Source: Bacteroidota bacterium | GTDB taxonomy: Bacteria > Bacteroidota > Bacteroidia > AKYH767-A > 2013-40CM-41-45 | Direction: 5' to 3' | Assembly: GCA_016720935.1 (NCBI GenBank) | Contig: JADKJP010000003.1 | Location: 124,001 to 188,000 of the forward strand | DNA length: 64,000 bases | Shown: positions 33,267-41,862 of the stretch, piece by piece | Layout: the number at the start of each line of letters is the position of its first letter | Position numbering within the stretch: the stretch's first letter is position 1 | Program-made: the position numbers and the translations under genes | Notes under the pieces: generated by a model | Seen by the model: only the letters and a program-made list of their open reading frames with translations | Told to the model about the DNA's origin: nothing | Database searches by the model: none

Positions 33267-34694
33267 CTACTTCCTCCGGCCACGGAGTATCCGATAAAAC
33301 GACCTGCTGTGAATTTCTTCCAGGGTCAATCCGGTTACCAACGCTTCTTCTTCAGTAATAGCTCCGGAATTCATTGCGCGGAGGAAATAATTCAGAAGTC
33401 CTTGTCCGGTTGCAGCATCATCAAAAATATCTCCTGAAAGTGTTGCCTGTGCCGCTTTGTTTACAAAGTGAAACAGGCGAGCCGCGGCGTCTTCATAACT
33501 CTCAAGAAAGAAAGTATACACAGCTGCATAACGCATGGGTAATTGCGCGGGATTAAGGTCCCAGCCCTGATAAAAACCATTGCGAAGAGAATGCATGGAA
33601 TGACCATAACACAATTTCCAGGCACGGTGTACTACCATTGTGTTTTCCTGTTTTTGTTGATCTGTGAGATTGTCTCCTTTGTGCGGACCAATCGGCATGA
33701 CATTGGTTGCTCCATCCGAAAGAAAAATTCCTGTTCCTGCTAAAGCCACTTTCGTCATGTGATGCGCGAAATCACAAACCGGATGATCCATGGTTTGATA
33801 TTTAGCGGTGATGTTGCAGGAAGCTGTATAATCATATGTTCCGAAGTGAGCAGCAATGCATCTTCCTCCTGCTGCCATGATGAGGCCACGCAAAGGATTC
33901 ACTCCGTTTTTATCCATGATGGCTTGCGTCGCTTCCACCATCATTTCCATTTTCAATGTGCCTTCAGGAATGTTATTTTCTTTTTCAATAATTTCAAACA
34001 ACTGAACCAGCGCCTGCATTTGTTCCGGTATTGTTACTTTCGGAAGCATGACTACGAAATTGTCGGGCAATTTTCCTCCTGTTTCAGAAAGCAGCGTTGT
34101 CAGGAAAATATCAAGGGTACGGATACCACGTTGTTTTAAATCTTCTGTGAACGGTTTGATTCGAATGCCAATGAATGGTGAGATTGTTTTTTCTTTCATT
34201 CCTTTGGCCAATTCTTTAGCCGCATTCACAGCAGTCGCGTCTTCTTCATCATCCGGACGATTACCAAAACCATCTTCAAAATCAATACGAAAGTCTTCTA
34301 CTGCTTCTCTTTCAAGCTTCGCGATTATTTTTTTATAAACGGTATAGGATAGCCATGCCGGATGTTTTTTTCGTTCATCCGCAGTCATTTTATCCAGGGT
34401 GGAAGTAAGTTCCGCAATCTTTGATTTTTCGGTTGGAAGTGTTTCGTGACCGCTGAGTTCGAGAACCCTTGCCAGCACAGTAAAATCAGGTGCATAGGAG
34501 GTGAGACTGCGTAAAGCAATCTCTCCCATCTTTTTTGTGGAATCAGAACGAAACAAATTCGCGCCACCATACACTGTATGTACCGGTTGTCTGTCGGGCT
34601 TATCACCCGGATAAACTTTTTGAAAGACTAAATTCGCTTTCTGTAAATCACTCAGAATTTTCTCTTTAGCAACAGGTGAAATGGATGTTTTCAT
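33267..34694 (-). CDS. Citrate-lyase/HpcH-like aldolase of the DUF6986 type
   Basis: This 475-residue TIM-barrel protein of the HpcH/HpaI aldolase and citrate-lyase-beta superfamily has VEDFRIDFEDGFGNRPDDEE (about 136-155, acidic metal-binding loop), LPKVTIPEQM, LKMEMMVEATQAIMD (about 247-261) and LRGLIMAAGGRCIAAHFGTYDYTA (about 268-291). I believe it belongs to DUF6986, a group sometimes found beside uricase and allantoin genes. The reaction is not known; a carbon-carbon lyase or condensing role on glyoxylate or a ureido compound would suit its place next to the purine genes. It stands convergent to xdhC. No ureidoglycolate lyase was recognised in the window, which makes this a candidate for a downstream step. 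Confidence 0.75.
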   Translation of the reverse strand: MKTSISPVAKEKILSDLQKANLVFQKVYPGDKPDRQPVHTVYGGANLFRSDSTKKMGEIALRSLTSYAPDFTVLARVLELSGHETLPTEKSKIAELTSTLDKMTADERKKHPAWLSYTVYKKIIAKLEREAVEDFRIDFEDGFGNRPDDEEDATAVNAAKELAKGMKEKTISPFIGIRIKPFTEDLKQRGIRTLDIFLTTLLSETGGKLPDNFVVMLPKVTIPEQMQALVQLFEIIEKENNIPEGTLKMEMMVEATQAIMDKNGVNPLRGLIMAAGGRCIAAHFGTYDYTASCNITAKYQTMDHPVCDFAHHMTKVALAGTGIFLSDGATNVMPIGPHKGDNLTDQQKQENTMVVHRAWKLCYGHSMHSLRNGFYQGWDLNPAQLPMRYAAVYTFFLESYEDAAARLFHFVNKAAQATLSGDIFDDAATGQGLLNYFLRAMNSGAITEEEALVTGLTLEEIHSRSFYRILRGRRK

Positions 34695-34814
34695 ACAGAC
34701 TTATTCGTGCTTATTGAATTGGAGGTGGATTGGGGATTGAGGGTAATTTTCAGAGGTACAAAGTACCAGGATTTTTATGTACTATTTTATTTGCCAAATC
34801 TAAGCAAATACTTT

Positions 34815-35525
34815 TTACCGGATCAGGGAATAGTTTTTGAGAAACTCAGAAAAAGCAGGACTGTTCAGCAGCTGGTAGTCCTGATCCATGCCGGGATGAG
34901 TCATCAATTCAATGCTGTTCCCTTGTATTGTTGGTCTTGCTGCCATAAATTTTTCGAGACGGGCAAAATTTGGAATGTGATTTTGGGGATTGCTGTGTTT
35001 CTTGAAATAACGGTTTAAAAGTGATCGATAAATTTGTTTATGAAAAGCGCTTGGATAGAGTACATTTCCTGCAACACGAATGCGGACTCCACCGTATTTT
35101 TTTGCAAGTCGAACTACAATTTTTGCAACAGGCCAATTGGTATGTTTGTGATGATGTGAATCGATATGATGAAGTGATATTCCGGCTTTGATTAATTTTT
35201 GAATCTGCGCGTCGAGCTCCTGTTCCAGGATGTCCAGATATTTTTGATCTGCGGAAAGCCGGCCACCCGGATAAAATAATTTCTTTTCACCGTAAGCACT
35301 TTTGAAAACTTCCGAAACCGGTTTTCCTCCATCCAGATCCAGATGAATGCCGAGTTTTGGTTCCGGTGTTTGTTTTTTATACCACTCAACAGCTTCCTCA
35401 AAACCGGGCATTGTAACCATGACAGAAGTGGAGGAGATCAATCCCTTTTCATAACAATCGGTGATTCGCTGATTGGTGAGCGAATCAATCCCCAGATCGT
35501 CGGCGATGATAAGTATTCTCGTCAT
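34815..35525 (-). CDS. ChbG/YdjC-family carbohydrate deacetylase
   Basis: This 236-residue protein has the YdjC polysaccharide-deacetylase-like fold: ILIIADDLGIDS (Asp 9 and Asp 10), KLGIHLDLDGGKP (His 61) and HHIDSHHHKH (about 119-128, the metal and catalytic His cluster). Family members remove acetyl groups from chitooligosaccharides or related N-acetyl sugars. Its start overlaps the SGNH gene stop by 4 bp, so it is the last gene of the Dlt-like module. An enzyme removing an acyl group next to enzymes that add one is notable. The substrate is unknown and need not be a chitin fragment. Confidence 0.86.
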   Translation of the reverse strand: MTRILIIADDLGIDSLTNQRITDCYEKGLISSTSVMVTMPGFEEAVEWYKKQTPEPKLGIHLDLDGGKPVSEVFKSAYGEKKLFYPGGRLSADQKYLDILEQELDAQIQKLIKAGISLHHIDSHHHKHTNWPVAKIVVRLAKKYGGVRIRVAGNVLYPSAFHKQIYRSLLNRYFKKHSNPQNHIPNFARLEKFMAARPTIQGNSIELMTHPGMDQDYQLLNSPAFSEFLKNYSLIR

Positions 35526-36610
35526 TGTTGGATGCGCGATGTATCTGTTGATACGGTTACTAATTTATTGAATTCCCTCGCCAGATATTTTGTGTACAAG
35601 ACAGCACCTTCTTCATTTAAATGTGTTTCGTCAGAAGCGTATTGCGAGAGATACAAATCAGGATACTTTCTACTATCAGCAATTTCTATCCGATAACGGG
35701 GATCAATGTTATAAAATACTGTCAGAATTTCCTTGTATTGTCGAGGGTCGGCACGCGGATTCATCACGAAGACAGGGTAAATTCCATTGTCTTTCAACTT
35801 TTGTATGGTGGAATTGATCCGGTCAAGATAAACATGATTGTATTTTTTAATCAAAGCCGGATTTTTCTCAAGATCTTCAAATGCCTGTGCGGAATTTAGT
35901 TTTCGTGCCGCTAAACCACTGGTATCTTTTAGGAAATGTTCCCGACCCGCATCTTCATGGATTTCTTTGCCGCTATAACCGTTGTATACTTCACCCATAT
36001 CAGCGATGGAATCTGTCACCATCGCTTGTCTTTTGTGATAATCATTCCGGTCGCTAATGGATCCTACATTGAGTAAATGATCCATGTAGCCAACCAGATG
36101 AGAGGAAAGTGCGGCAGCTTTGACCAATGGGGGAGAAGGGGAAGAGACAATGGATCGAAGTGTAAAAGTAAAATCAGACCAGTTGTACCAGTAAATTGCA
36201 CGTGCAGTATGCATGTTCTGGTAATCTATGATTTTTATTTTCGATAACTCGATGAATAAGTAACGTGTACCTTCTTTGTTTTCTTTTACGACATGATCAA
36301 GCATATAATACACTTCCGGGAAGCCCATCCAGTCAACACCGTAATTAAAGGAATTGATATGCAAGGATGAGTCTGCGGATTCATTGAAAACCTGTGGCAC
36401 AAAACCTCTTCGTGTGGAACTGGAACCAATAAATAAGAGGTTGAAACGATTCGGGTACGTACGCAGATATTCTCTTTTTAAATGCAAAGCATCAAAGCTG
36501 TAGGACCATGGCAATTCACGTTCCGGAGCACGTAAATATTTTCTCACCGGAATGCTCAGTACGATGGCAAGCAAACCAAAAAGAAATAATTTGAGGATCA
36601 GCTTTGCCAT
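35522..36610 (-). CDS. Membrane-anchored SGNH-hydrolase-like protein (DltD/AlgX analogue)
   Basis: This 362-residue protein has one N-terminal transmembrane helix (LILKLFLFGLLAIVLSIPV) and an extracytoplasmic SGNH-like domain. Block I is LLFIGSSSTRRGFVPQV (nucleophile Ser among residues 63-65). The C-terminal dyad is SDETHLNEEG (Asp about 327, His about 330). Block III (GxND) is not obvious. The arrangement resembles DltD, AlgJ/AlgX and other proteins that work with an MBOAT acyltransferase. It follows the MBOAT gene by 3 bp and overlaps the deacetylase gene. Its role is likely the final transfer of an acyl or aminoacyl group outside the inner membrane. Confidence 0.82.
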   Translation of the reverse strand: MAKLILKLFLFGLLAIVLSIPVRKYLRAPERELPWSYSFDALHLKREYLRTYPNRFNLLFIGSSSTRRGFVPQVFNESADSSLHINSFNYGVDWMGFPEVYYMLDHVVKENKEGTRYLFIELSKIKIIDYQNMHTARAIYWYNWSDFTFTLRSIVSSPSPPLVKAAALSSHLVGYMDHLLNVGSISDRNDYHKRQAMVTDSIADMGEVYNGYSGKEIHEDAGREHFLKDTSGLAARKLNSAQAFEDLEKNPALIKKYNHVYLDRINSTIQKLKDNGIYPVFVMNPRADPRQYKEILTVFYNIDPRYRIEIADSRKYPDLYLSQYASDETHLNEEGAVLYTKYLAREFNKLVTVSTDTSRIQQ

Positions 36611-36613
36611 TGT

Positions 36614-38044
36614 TTAGAATTGAGCGTAGATAAAACCTTTTCCTCCAAGGATTCCGAGGTTTAAAATAACAAGGGCAATAAGACCATATACCGACCAGCG
36701 TACAGCCAAGGGTTTAGATGAAAGTGCTTCGCTGAAACTTATTTTAGGTTGATAAAATTGCAGAACAAGAAGAAGAATTACTCCCAAGCAAGCAAGCATG
36801 AAATTCAACGGATCCAGACCAAGAGAAAAAAGTGAAACCACTTTTGAAGTATCAAAAAGATGAGTGAGTACGTACCATCCTTCGCTCACTGTGTTGGCAC
36901 GCACAAATGTGAAGCTTAGTAAGGTGAAGATAAATGTGATCGAGACGGAAAGATATTTTGCAGTTGCCGGAGATAATTTTTTAAATGTTTTTTTTCTCCA
37001 TTTTGCCGTGCGCAATTCATAGCCCATCGCGAGACCATTAATCAATCCCCAGGTCATAAATGTCCAGCCGACTCCATGCCACAAACCGCTCAGGAAAAAT
37101 GTAATGAAGATGGCGAAAACCATTCCCCAGTTTCCGAGATTTCTCCATTGAAGTGAAATAGGATTATATACATATTCATACAGCCATGTAGAAAGTGAAA
37201 TGTGCCATCGTTTCCAGAAATCTGTAACAGAGGTAGCGGCAAATGGCCTGTTGAAGTTTTGCATGATTTCAAACCCGAGTATGGATGAAATACCGAGTGC
37301 CATATCCATGTAACCGGAGAAATCCGCATACAATTGAACCATGTAGAATAATCCGGCAAGCAAAAGCACAATCCCGCTGTAACTACCGGTATGATCATAC
37401 ACCTGACTCACGAAAATCGAAAGCCGGTCAGCAATGACCAGTTTTTTTATCAAACCCCAGGCGATAAGTTTTAATCCGCCAACAACTCTGTTGTAATCAA
37501 ATTTTTGTTCGTGATGCAATTGTGGCAGGAGATTCCTGGGTCGATCAACCGGTCCCTGGATGAGTTTAGGGAAGTAGAGGAAGTAAGTAACAAATACGAG
37601 AAAGTTTTTCTCTGGAACTTCCATCTCACGTTGAATATCCACATTGTATCCGATAGCCTGCAAAGTGAAATAGGATAACCCGACCGGAATTAAAAAATTC
37701 ACAACCGGCAATGGGTTGTCAATATGGATTGAATGCAATAACGAAGTCAGTTCAAGATTGAAGAAATTATAATACTTAAATAAAAACAAAGCGCCCAAAT
37801 TCACGAGGCAACTGAGAAATAGTATCAGTTCTTTTCTTGATGATTTTTCAATGAGAATTCCTGAAAAGTAATTAACGACGATCAGTCCTGACAGGATTCC
37901 AAGTCCTTTCAAACTGTAGAATGCGCAAAATATTACCGAGCCGGTAAGCAGCCAGAGTAATTGCACCTTTCCTCTCATCCTGAAATAAAGGATGGCAAAA
38001 AGGAAAAAGAAAATCAGGAATGTGAACGAATTAAATACCATCAA
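36614..38044 (-). CDS. MBOAT-family O-acyltransferase (DltB/AlgI-like)
   Basis: This 476-residue membrane protein has about 11-12 transmembrane segments. MBOAT landmarks are visible: FLYFPKLIQGPVDRPRNLLPQ (about 155-175), LYADFSGYMDMALGISSILG (about 238-257), DFWKRWHISLSTWLYEYVYNP (first conserved His about 281) and LSGLWHGVGWTFMTWGLING (catalytic His about 323). DltB-type proteins take an acyl group from a carrier protein in the cytoplasm and pass it across the membrane. Here the carrier protein gene is 7 bp upstream and the SGNH protein 3 bp downstream. The MBOAT chemistry is well supported; the acceptor is not known. Confidence 0.92.
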   Translation of the reverse strand: MMVFNSFTFLIFFFLFAILYFRMRGKVQLLWLLTGSVIFCAFYSLKGLGILSGLIVVNYFSGILIEKSSRKELILFLSCLVNLGALFLFKYYNFFNLELTSLLHSIHIDNPLPVVNFLIPVGLSYFTLQAIGYNVDIQREMEVPEKNFLVFVTYFLYFPKLIQGPVDRPRNLLPQLHHEQKFDYNRVVGGLKLIAWGLIKKLVIADRLSIFVSQVYDHTGSYSGIVLLLAGLFYMVQLYADFSGYMDMALGISSILGFEIMQNFNRPFAATSVTDFWKRWHISLSTWLYEYVYNPISLQWRNLGNWGMVFAIFITFFLSGLWHGVGWTFMTWGLINGLAMGYELRTAKWRKKTFKKLSPATAKYLSVSITFIFTLLSFTFVRANTVSEGWYVLTHLFDTSKVVSLFSLGLDPLNFMLACLGVILLLVLQFYQPKISFSEALSSKPLAVRWSVYGLIALVILNLGILGGKGFIYAQF

Positions 38045-38050
38045 TTTCCT

Positions 38051-38299
38051 TTAGGCAGCGGCAAGTTTGGAATGGATCATGTTTACCATATCACCGACAT
38101 TTTTAAATCCCAGTACTTCTTTTAGTTTGAATTTAACCATGAAATGCTTTTCAACTTCAACAATCATGGAAGTATGCGTCAATGAATCCCATCCATCCAC
38201 ATCGTTCGCGGTCGTATCCATCTGTAAAATGACAGTTTCGTTTTCAAAGATTCTTTTGAAAATCCCCGTAAGTTGATTTAATATTTCGTGTTTTTCCAT
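38051..38299 (-). CDS. Acyl/aminoacyl carrier protein (DltC-like)
   Basis: This 82-residue acidic helical protein starts at the ATG at 38299 (MEKHEILNQL); an upstream ATG would add MRGNK. The phosphopantetheine site is DGWDSLTHTSMIVEVEKHF with Ser 39, in the usual place at the start of helix 2. It lies between the adenylation enzyme gene (54 bp upstream) and the MBOAT gene (7 bp downstream), the order of dltA-dltC-dltB style modules. It is probably loaded by the adjacent adenylating enzyme. A fatty-acid-synthesis ACP would be expected next to fab genes instead. Confidence 0.9.
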   Translation of the reverse strand: MEKHEILNQLTGIFKRIFENETVILQMDTTANDVDGWDSLTHTSMIVEVEKHFMVKFKLKEVLGFKNVGDMVNMIHSKLAAA

Positions 38300-38353
38300 T
38301 TTGTTCCCTCTCAATTATCGATCACAATTCGTGTGAATATTTTTGTTTACCGA

Positions 38354-39847
38354 TTATAATCCTGCCTGTGCCATCAATGCTTTTCGATCTGTTTTTCCAT
38401 TTGAATTCAGTGGAAACAATCCTGTCCCGATGATTTTAGCGGGAAGCATGTATGAAGGGATGGATTCTTTCAGATGTTTCAACAATGAAGCTGTGGATTC
38501 AGTGAAGTTTTCAATGAACAGATAAATTTGCCAGACTGTTTCTTCGTTCTGCTTTGCAATGGCAACGACATTGTGTGTTTTCAGGAAATCTCGGGCCTGC
38601 ATTTCAATTTCACCCAATTCCACACGAAAGCCCTGAATCTTTACCTGGAAATCTATTCTTCCACTATAGCTAGTGTCTCCTTCTGAATCCGTAAAACACA
38701 AATCTCCGGTTCTGTAATAGCGTTTGTTGTTATAATTGAAAAAGGCTTCCTTGTTTTTTTGTTCATTTTTCCAATATCCCGGAGTGACTTGCGCTCCATG
38801 AAGACAAAGCTCTCCTTTTTCCATTGCTACTGCAGGCTTTCCATCTTCTGTGAAGATAGTTGCTTCCATGGAATCCATAGCCTGACCGATGCACAATATT
38901 CCGTTGAGACATTTATTTCCTCCTTTACGGTGGATCGGATAAGTAGTACAGAAGATCGTCGCTTCCGTTGGCCCATAGACATTTAACAATTGCGCATGCG
39001 GAATGCACTTTGCCCATTCCAACGTTACATCTTCATACAAAGCCTCACCACAGAAAAGCGAGTACTTCATTTTCTCTAAAAATATTTCTTCAAAATATGG
39101 TCTCAGATGTGTGATGATGGATGGAACCAATAAAGCAAATGTGATGTGGTGCTCTTCAAGCAGACGATAAACCTGCATGTATTTTATTCCATCGAAGGGA
39201 ACAGTATACACACAGGCTCCAATACACAAGGGAGCCATATAGCTCATAATGGATAAATCAAATGTCATATCAAACATTTGAATGAATCTGTCGGAGCTAT
39301 CGATATCAAAGCCGAGGGCAAAAAATGCTCTCAGAAATGATTCCAGATTTTGAATTGTAAGTGGAACACCCTTTGGAACACCCGTACTTCCTGATGTGAA
39401 CAGAATGTAAGCGAGTCTGTCAGGCTCCGGTTCTATAAAGGAAGGAACAGAACTGATATCTTGAGGCAAATTTGTTTTCAGTACCATGGTAGATGTGGAT
39501 GAAAAAGCCATCGCTTCTTCTTCCAGCTTGCTACTGAGCAATACACTTATTTCTGCCTGTTCGATGATGGATTCATTCCTTGTCTTCGGATGCAAAGGAT
39601 TGATCGGAACAAAAGCATGGCCGCTGAATAAAATGGCAAAAACAGAAGCATAAGTTTGCAAATCATCGTAAGTCAAAATACCGATGTTGCAATTTCCTTC
39701 AAGACCTTTGCTTTGAATCTGGTGTTGAATGTTCGCGACGCATGCTCCGAATTCAGCATACGTATAATGTGTTCCTGCAACACAAAAAGCCGGTTGATCC
39801 CTTGCTACCAGAATATTGCGAAGGATTTCCTCCAGAGGACGATTCAT
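38354..39847 (-). CDS. AMP-forming adenylation enzyme, DltA/NRPS-adenylation-like
   Basis: This 497-residue member of the ANL superfamily has the P-loop-like A3 motif YILFTSGSTGVPKGVPLT (about 148-165). Later motifs are LLNVYGPTEATIFCT (A5), LCLHGAQVTPGYW, YYRTGDLCF (A7), YSGRIDFQVKIQGFRVELGEIE (A8) and the C-terminal Lys in NSNGKTDRKALM (A10, Lys about 488). The full set and the length fit amino-acid-activating, carrier-loading enzymes such as DltA more than CoA ligases. It is first in the module and the carrier protein gene follows by 54 bp. The substrate-selecting residues were not decoded, so D-alanine is only one possibility. Confidence 0.88.
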   Translation of the reverse strand: MNRPLEEILRNILVARDQPAFCVAGTHYTYAEFGACVANIQHQIQSKGLEGNCNIGILTYDDLQTYASVFAILFSGHAFVPINPLHPKTRNESIIEQAEISVLLSSKLEEEAMAFSSTSTMVLKTNLPQDISSVPSFIEPEPDRLAYILFTSGSTGVPKGVPLTIQNLESFLRAFFALGFDIDSSDRFIQMFDMTFDLSIMSYMAPLCIGACVYTVPFDGIKYMQVYRLLEEHHITFALLVPSIITHLRPYFEEIFLEKMKYSLFCGEALYEDVTLEWAKCIPHAQLLNVYGPTEATIFCTTYPIHRKGGNKCLNGILCIGQAMDSMEATIFTEDGKPAVAMEKGELCLHGAQVTPGYWKNEQKNKEAFFNYNNKRYYRTGDLCFTDSEGDTSYSGRIDFQVKIQGFRVELGEIEMQARDFLKTHNVVAIAKQNEETVWQIYLFIENFTESTASLLKHLKESIPSYMLPAKIIGTGLFPLNSNGKTDRKALMAQAGL

Positions 39848-40001
39848 ATCCCTGCAATACGTTCAAAAAAGGGCATTGTTTCGGAGGCCGGGAAGAAATT
39901 GCAGCCTTAAATACTGTCGAAAGTGGTTGTTGTTCAATTAAATACGGCTTAATCTCGAATCGTAGGCGGAATTCATGCTTAATCAGGAGAGATTTCAGCG
40001 C

Positions 40002-40343
40002 TCAGCTGCCACGATAAGTCGTGAAACCATACGGACTTAACAACAGTGGAATATGGTAATGTCTGGGGTCGCTTACTTCAAAAGTGATTTGTACGTAAGG
40101 ATAAAAACTTTTCATTCCCTGTTTGGTAAAATATTCTGAAGTCTCAAAAGTGATCCTGTAAATTCCGGGAGAAAGTAAGACATCCGCTTTGAGCAAATCA
40201 GCTACACGACCATCCGCATTTGTAATTCCTTCTGCCAATGGGAGCCATTTGTTGTCTACCGAAAATGCTTCCAGTGCAAGATGAATACCTTGCGCTGGAA
40301 TTCCTTTGGATGTGTCCAGAATGTGTGTCGTAATCTGACTCAT
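40002..40343 (-). CDS. uraH: 5-hydroxyisourate hydrolase (transthyretin-like)
   Basis: This 113-residue enzyme hydrolyses 5-hydroxyisourate to OHCU, the second step after urate oxidation. The family hallmarks are present: N-terminal THILDTSKGIPAQGI (His 7 region), the central YRITFETSEYF segment and the diagnostic C-terminus GFTTYRGS. Its start overlaps the OHCU decarboxylase stop by 4 bp, so the two genes are translationally coupled. A 154-bp gap without features separates its stop from the Dlt-like module. Confidence 0.95.
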   Translation of the reverse strand: MSQITTHILDTSKGIPAQGIHLALEAFSVDNKWLPLAEGITNADGRVADLLKADVLLSPGIYRITFETSEYFTKQGMKSFYPYVQITFEVSDPRHYHIPLLLSPYGFTTYRGS

Positions 40344-40843
40344 GACAATAATTTTTCTAAACGTAAACGTGTTATTTTGTTCTGCTCCGTGGCAGCGATT
40401 CTCAATTCGGTTTCTTTATCGTTGTGGATCCGGCTGTTCAGTAATTCCAACATCTCTCCCGCACTTTTTCCAGTTGCACAAACGATGAAAATAAAACCAA
40501 ATTTAGTTTCATATGCATCATTCCCGGCAGCCAGATCTTCCAGTGTTTTTTGTGAAGCGGAATGTACAGAAGCTTGTTCACTGCCCGCAAGTTTACTGGT
40601 CGAAGCGAATTTTTTTTCTAAACTTTTCAGGTCACCAATTTTTGGGTGATGTAAAAATGCTTCCAGCCAATCAGTAGCGTTGGTTTGATCCCAGAAGAGA
40701 TCGGATTTTTCAAATACTTCTTCGCGATTTTGAAATGGCGCGGACGCAACCATCTTTTCAGCCCAGGATGTACATCCGCAGCATTTCATGAATTCTTCGC
40801 GAAGTTGTGAGGATCCGAGATTATTGAGTTCAGTGAGCGTCAT
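40340..40843 (-). CDS. uraD: OHCU decarboxylase
   Basis: This 167-residue enzyme converts 2-oxo-4-hydroxy-4-carboxy-5-ureidoimidazoline to S-allantoin. The start is the ATG at 40843 (MTLTELNNLGSSQLREEFMK), matching the family N-terminus; a longer frame would run back into the allantoicase gene. The active-site motif HPKIGD appears near residue 65, and KFGFIFIVCATGKSAGEML near residues 113-131 is the conserved central helix region. It follows the allantoicase stop by 8 bp and overlaps uraH. Confidence 0.94.
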   Translation of the reverse strand: MTLTELNNLGSSQLREEFMKCCGCTSWAEKMVASAPFQNREEVFEKSDLFWDQTNATDWLEAFLHHPKIGDLKSLEKKFASTSKLAGSEQASVHSASQKTLEDLAAGNDAYETKFGFIFIVCATGKSAGEMLELLNSRIHNDKETELRIAATEQNKITRLRLEKLLS

Positions 40844-40851
40844 TTGAATAA

Positions 40852-41862
40852 TCAAATAATGTTTCCAAAACACCTGAGTCTGCTGATGCCACCATCCGGA
40901 AATATATTCAAACGGATATGGGTAATGGAATCATGAGGAAGAATTTCCTTTTCATATTCATGCTCATGATCCGCTTGTAATTTTTGTTTTGGAAGAATTT
41001 CTTTCCAGGAAATTTTTTCGGAAGAAATATTTTTTTCTTCTTCCTTAGAAATGGAACAGGCTTCAATCGAGCAGGTGTCAGGATAATTGCCTTTAAAATG
41101 ACAAGTATCCACAAGCAGGCTTTTTATTTTTCCCGGATGCGCGAGTCGTACGATCACCCAGTCGCGGTTATTCGGTGTGCGGTTTCTTTTTGTTTCCCAT
41201 CCATCGCCCATATTCACACCTCTTCCTGGCATGATTAAATTATCCATGTGGGAAAAAAACATATCGTTGCAAAGAATTGCCTTTGCTCCATTTAAAGCGG
41301 AGGCTAGGTCAATCACATCGTCCTTCTTTACTTTTGTCCAGTCTTTCTGAACTTCTCCGTAGACTTTCAATCGTGCAACACCGCCGTCAGGATAGATGTG
41401 TAATTTAATATGCGAGTATAGATTTCTATCTGTACAAGCGTAAAAATTCTGACTTCCGGGATTCAAAGGTGATTTGGGAAGAATTTCTTTCCATTCAATA
41501 TCGGCATCTTCCGGATTTTTTCCGACTGGCAATAAACAAGCTTCTATTGAAGCAAAAGGCGGATGATTACCCAGGAAAAAATTGGTGTCGATATCGAAAC
41601 CGTGCAAGACGCCGGGAACTCCAAGTTGCACAATGCACCAGTCATGCCCGGGGACACGCTTTCTGCGCGATTCCCAACCATCCATCCACTTACCGCGATC
41701 CGTATATTTATCGGCAATGAAAATTCCACGTCCGGGTTTAATGAGATTTTCTTTTTCAGCAAAGAAATCATCCGTACAGGCAATGGCTTTTGCTCCCAGC
41801 TTATCCGCAGCCAGATTCAACAGCTGTGTGAATGCAGGAGCCTCAGAAACTTCTTTTATCAT
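40852..41862 (-). CDS. alc: Allantoicase
   Basis: This 336-residue enzyme hydrolyses allantoate to ureidoglycolate and urea. The two internally repeated jelly-roll domains are easy to see: DDFFAEKENLIKPGRGIFIA (about 21-40) with WMDGWESRRKR, and NDMFFSHMDNLIMPGRGVNM (about 198-217) with GDGWETKRNR. Each is followed by the D-W-(C/V)-I-V-(Q/R)-L strand. It overlaps allB by 4 bp (41859-41862). The presence of Alc means this organism uses the allantoicase branch; allantoate amidohydrolase was not recognised. No urease or ureidoglycolate lyase is in the window. Confidence 0.95.
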   Translation of the reverse strand: MIKEVSEAPAFTQLLNLAADKLGAKAIACTDDFFAEKENLIKPGRGIFIADKYTDRGKWMDGWESRRKRVPGHDWCIVQLGVPGVLHGFDIDTNFFLGNHPPFASIEACLLPVGKNPEDADIEWKEILPKSPLNPGSQNFYACTDRNLYSHIKLHIYPDGGVARLKVYGEVQKDWTKVKKDDVIDLASALNGAKAILCNDMFFSHMDNLIMPGRGVNMGDGWETKRNRTPNNRDWVIVRLAHPGKIKSLLVDTCHFKGNYPDTCSIEACSISKEEEKNISSEKISWKEILPKQKLQADHEHEYEKEILPHDSITHIRLNIFPDGGISRLRCFGNII

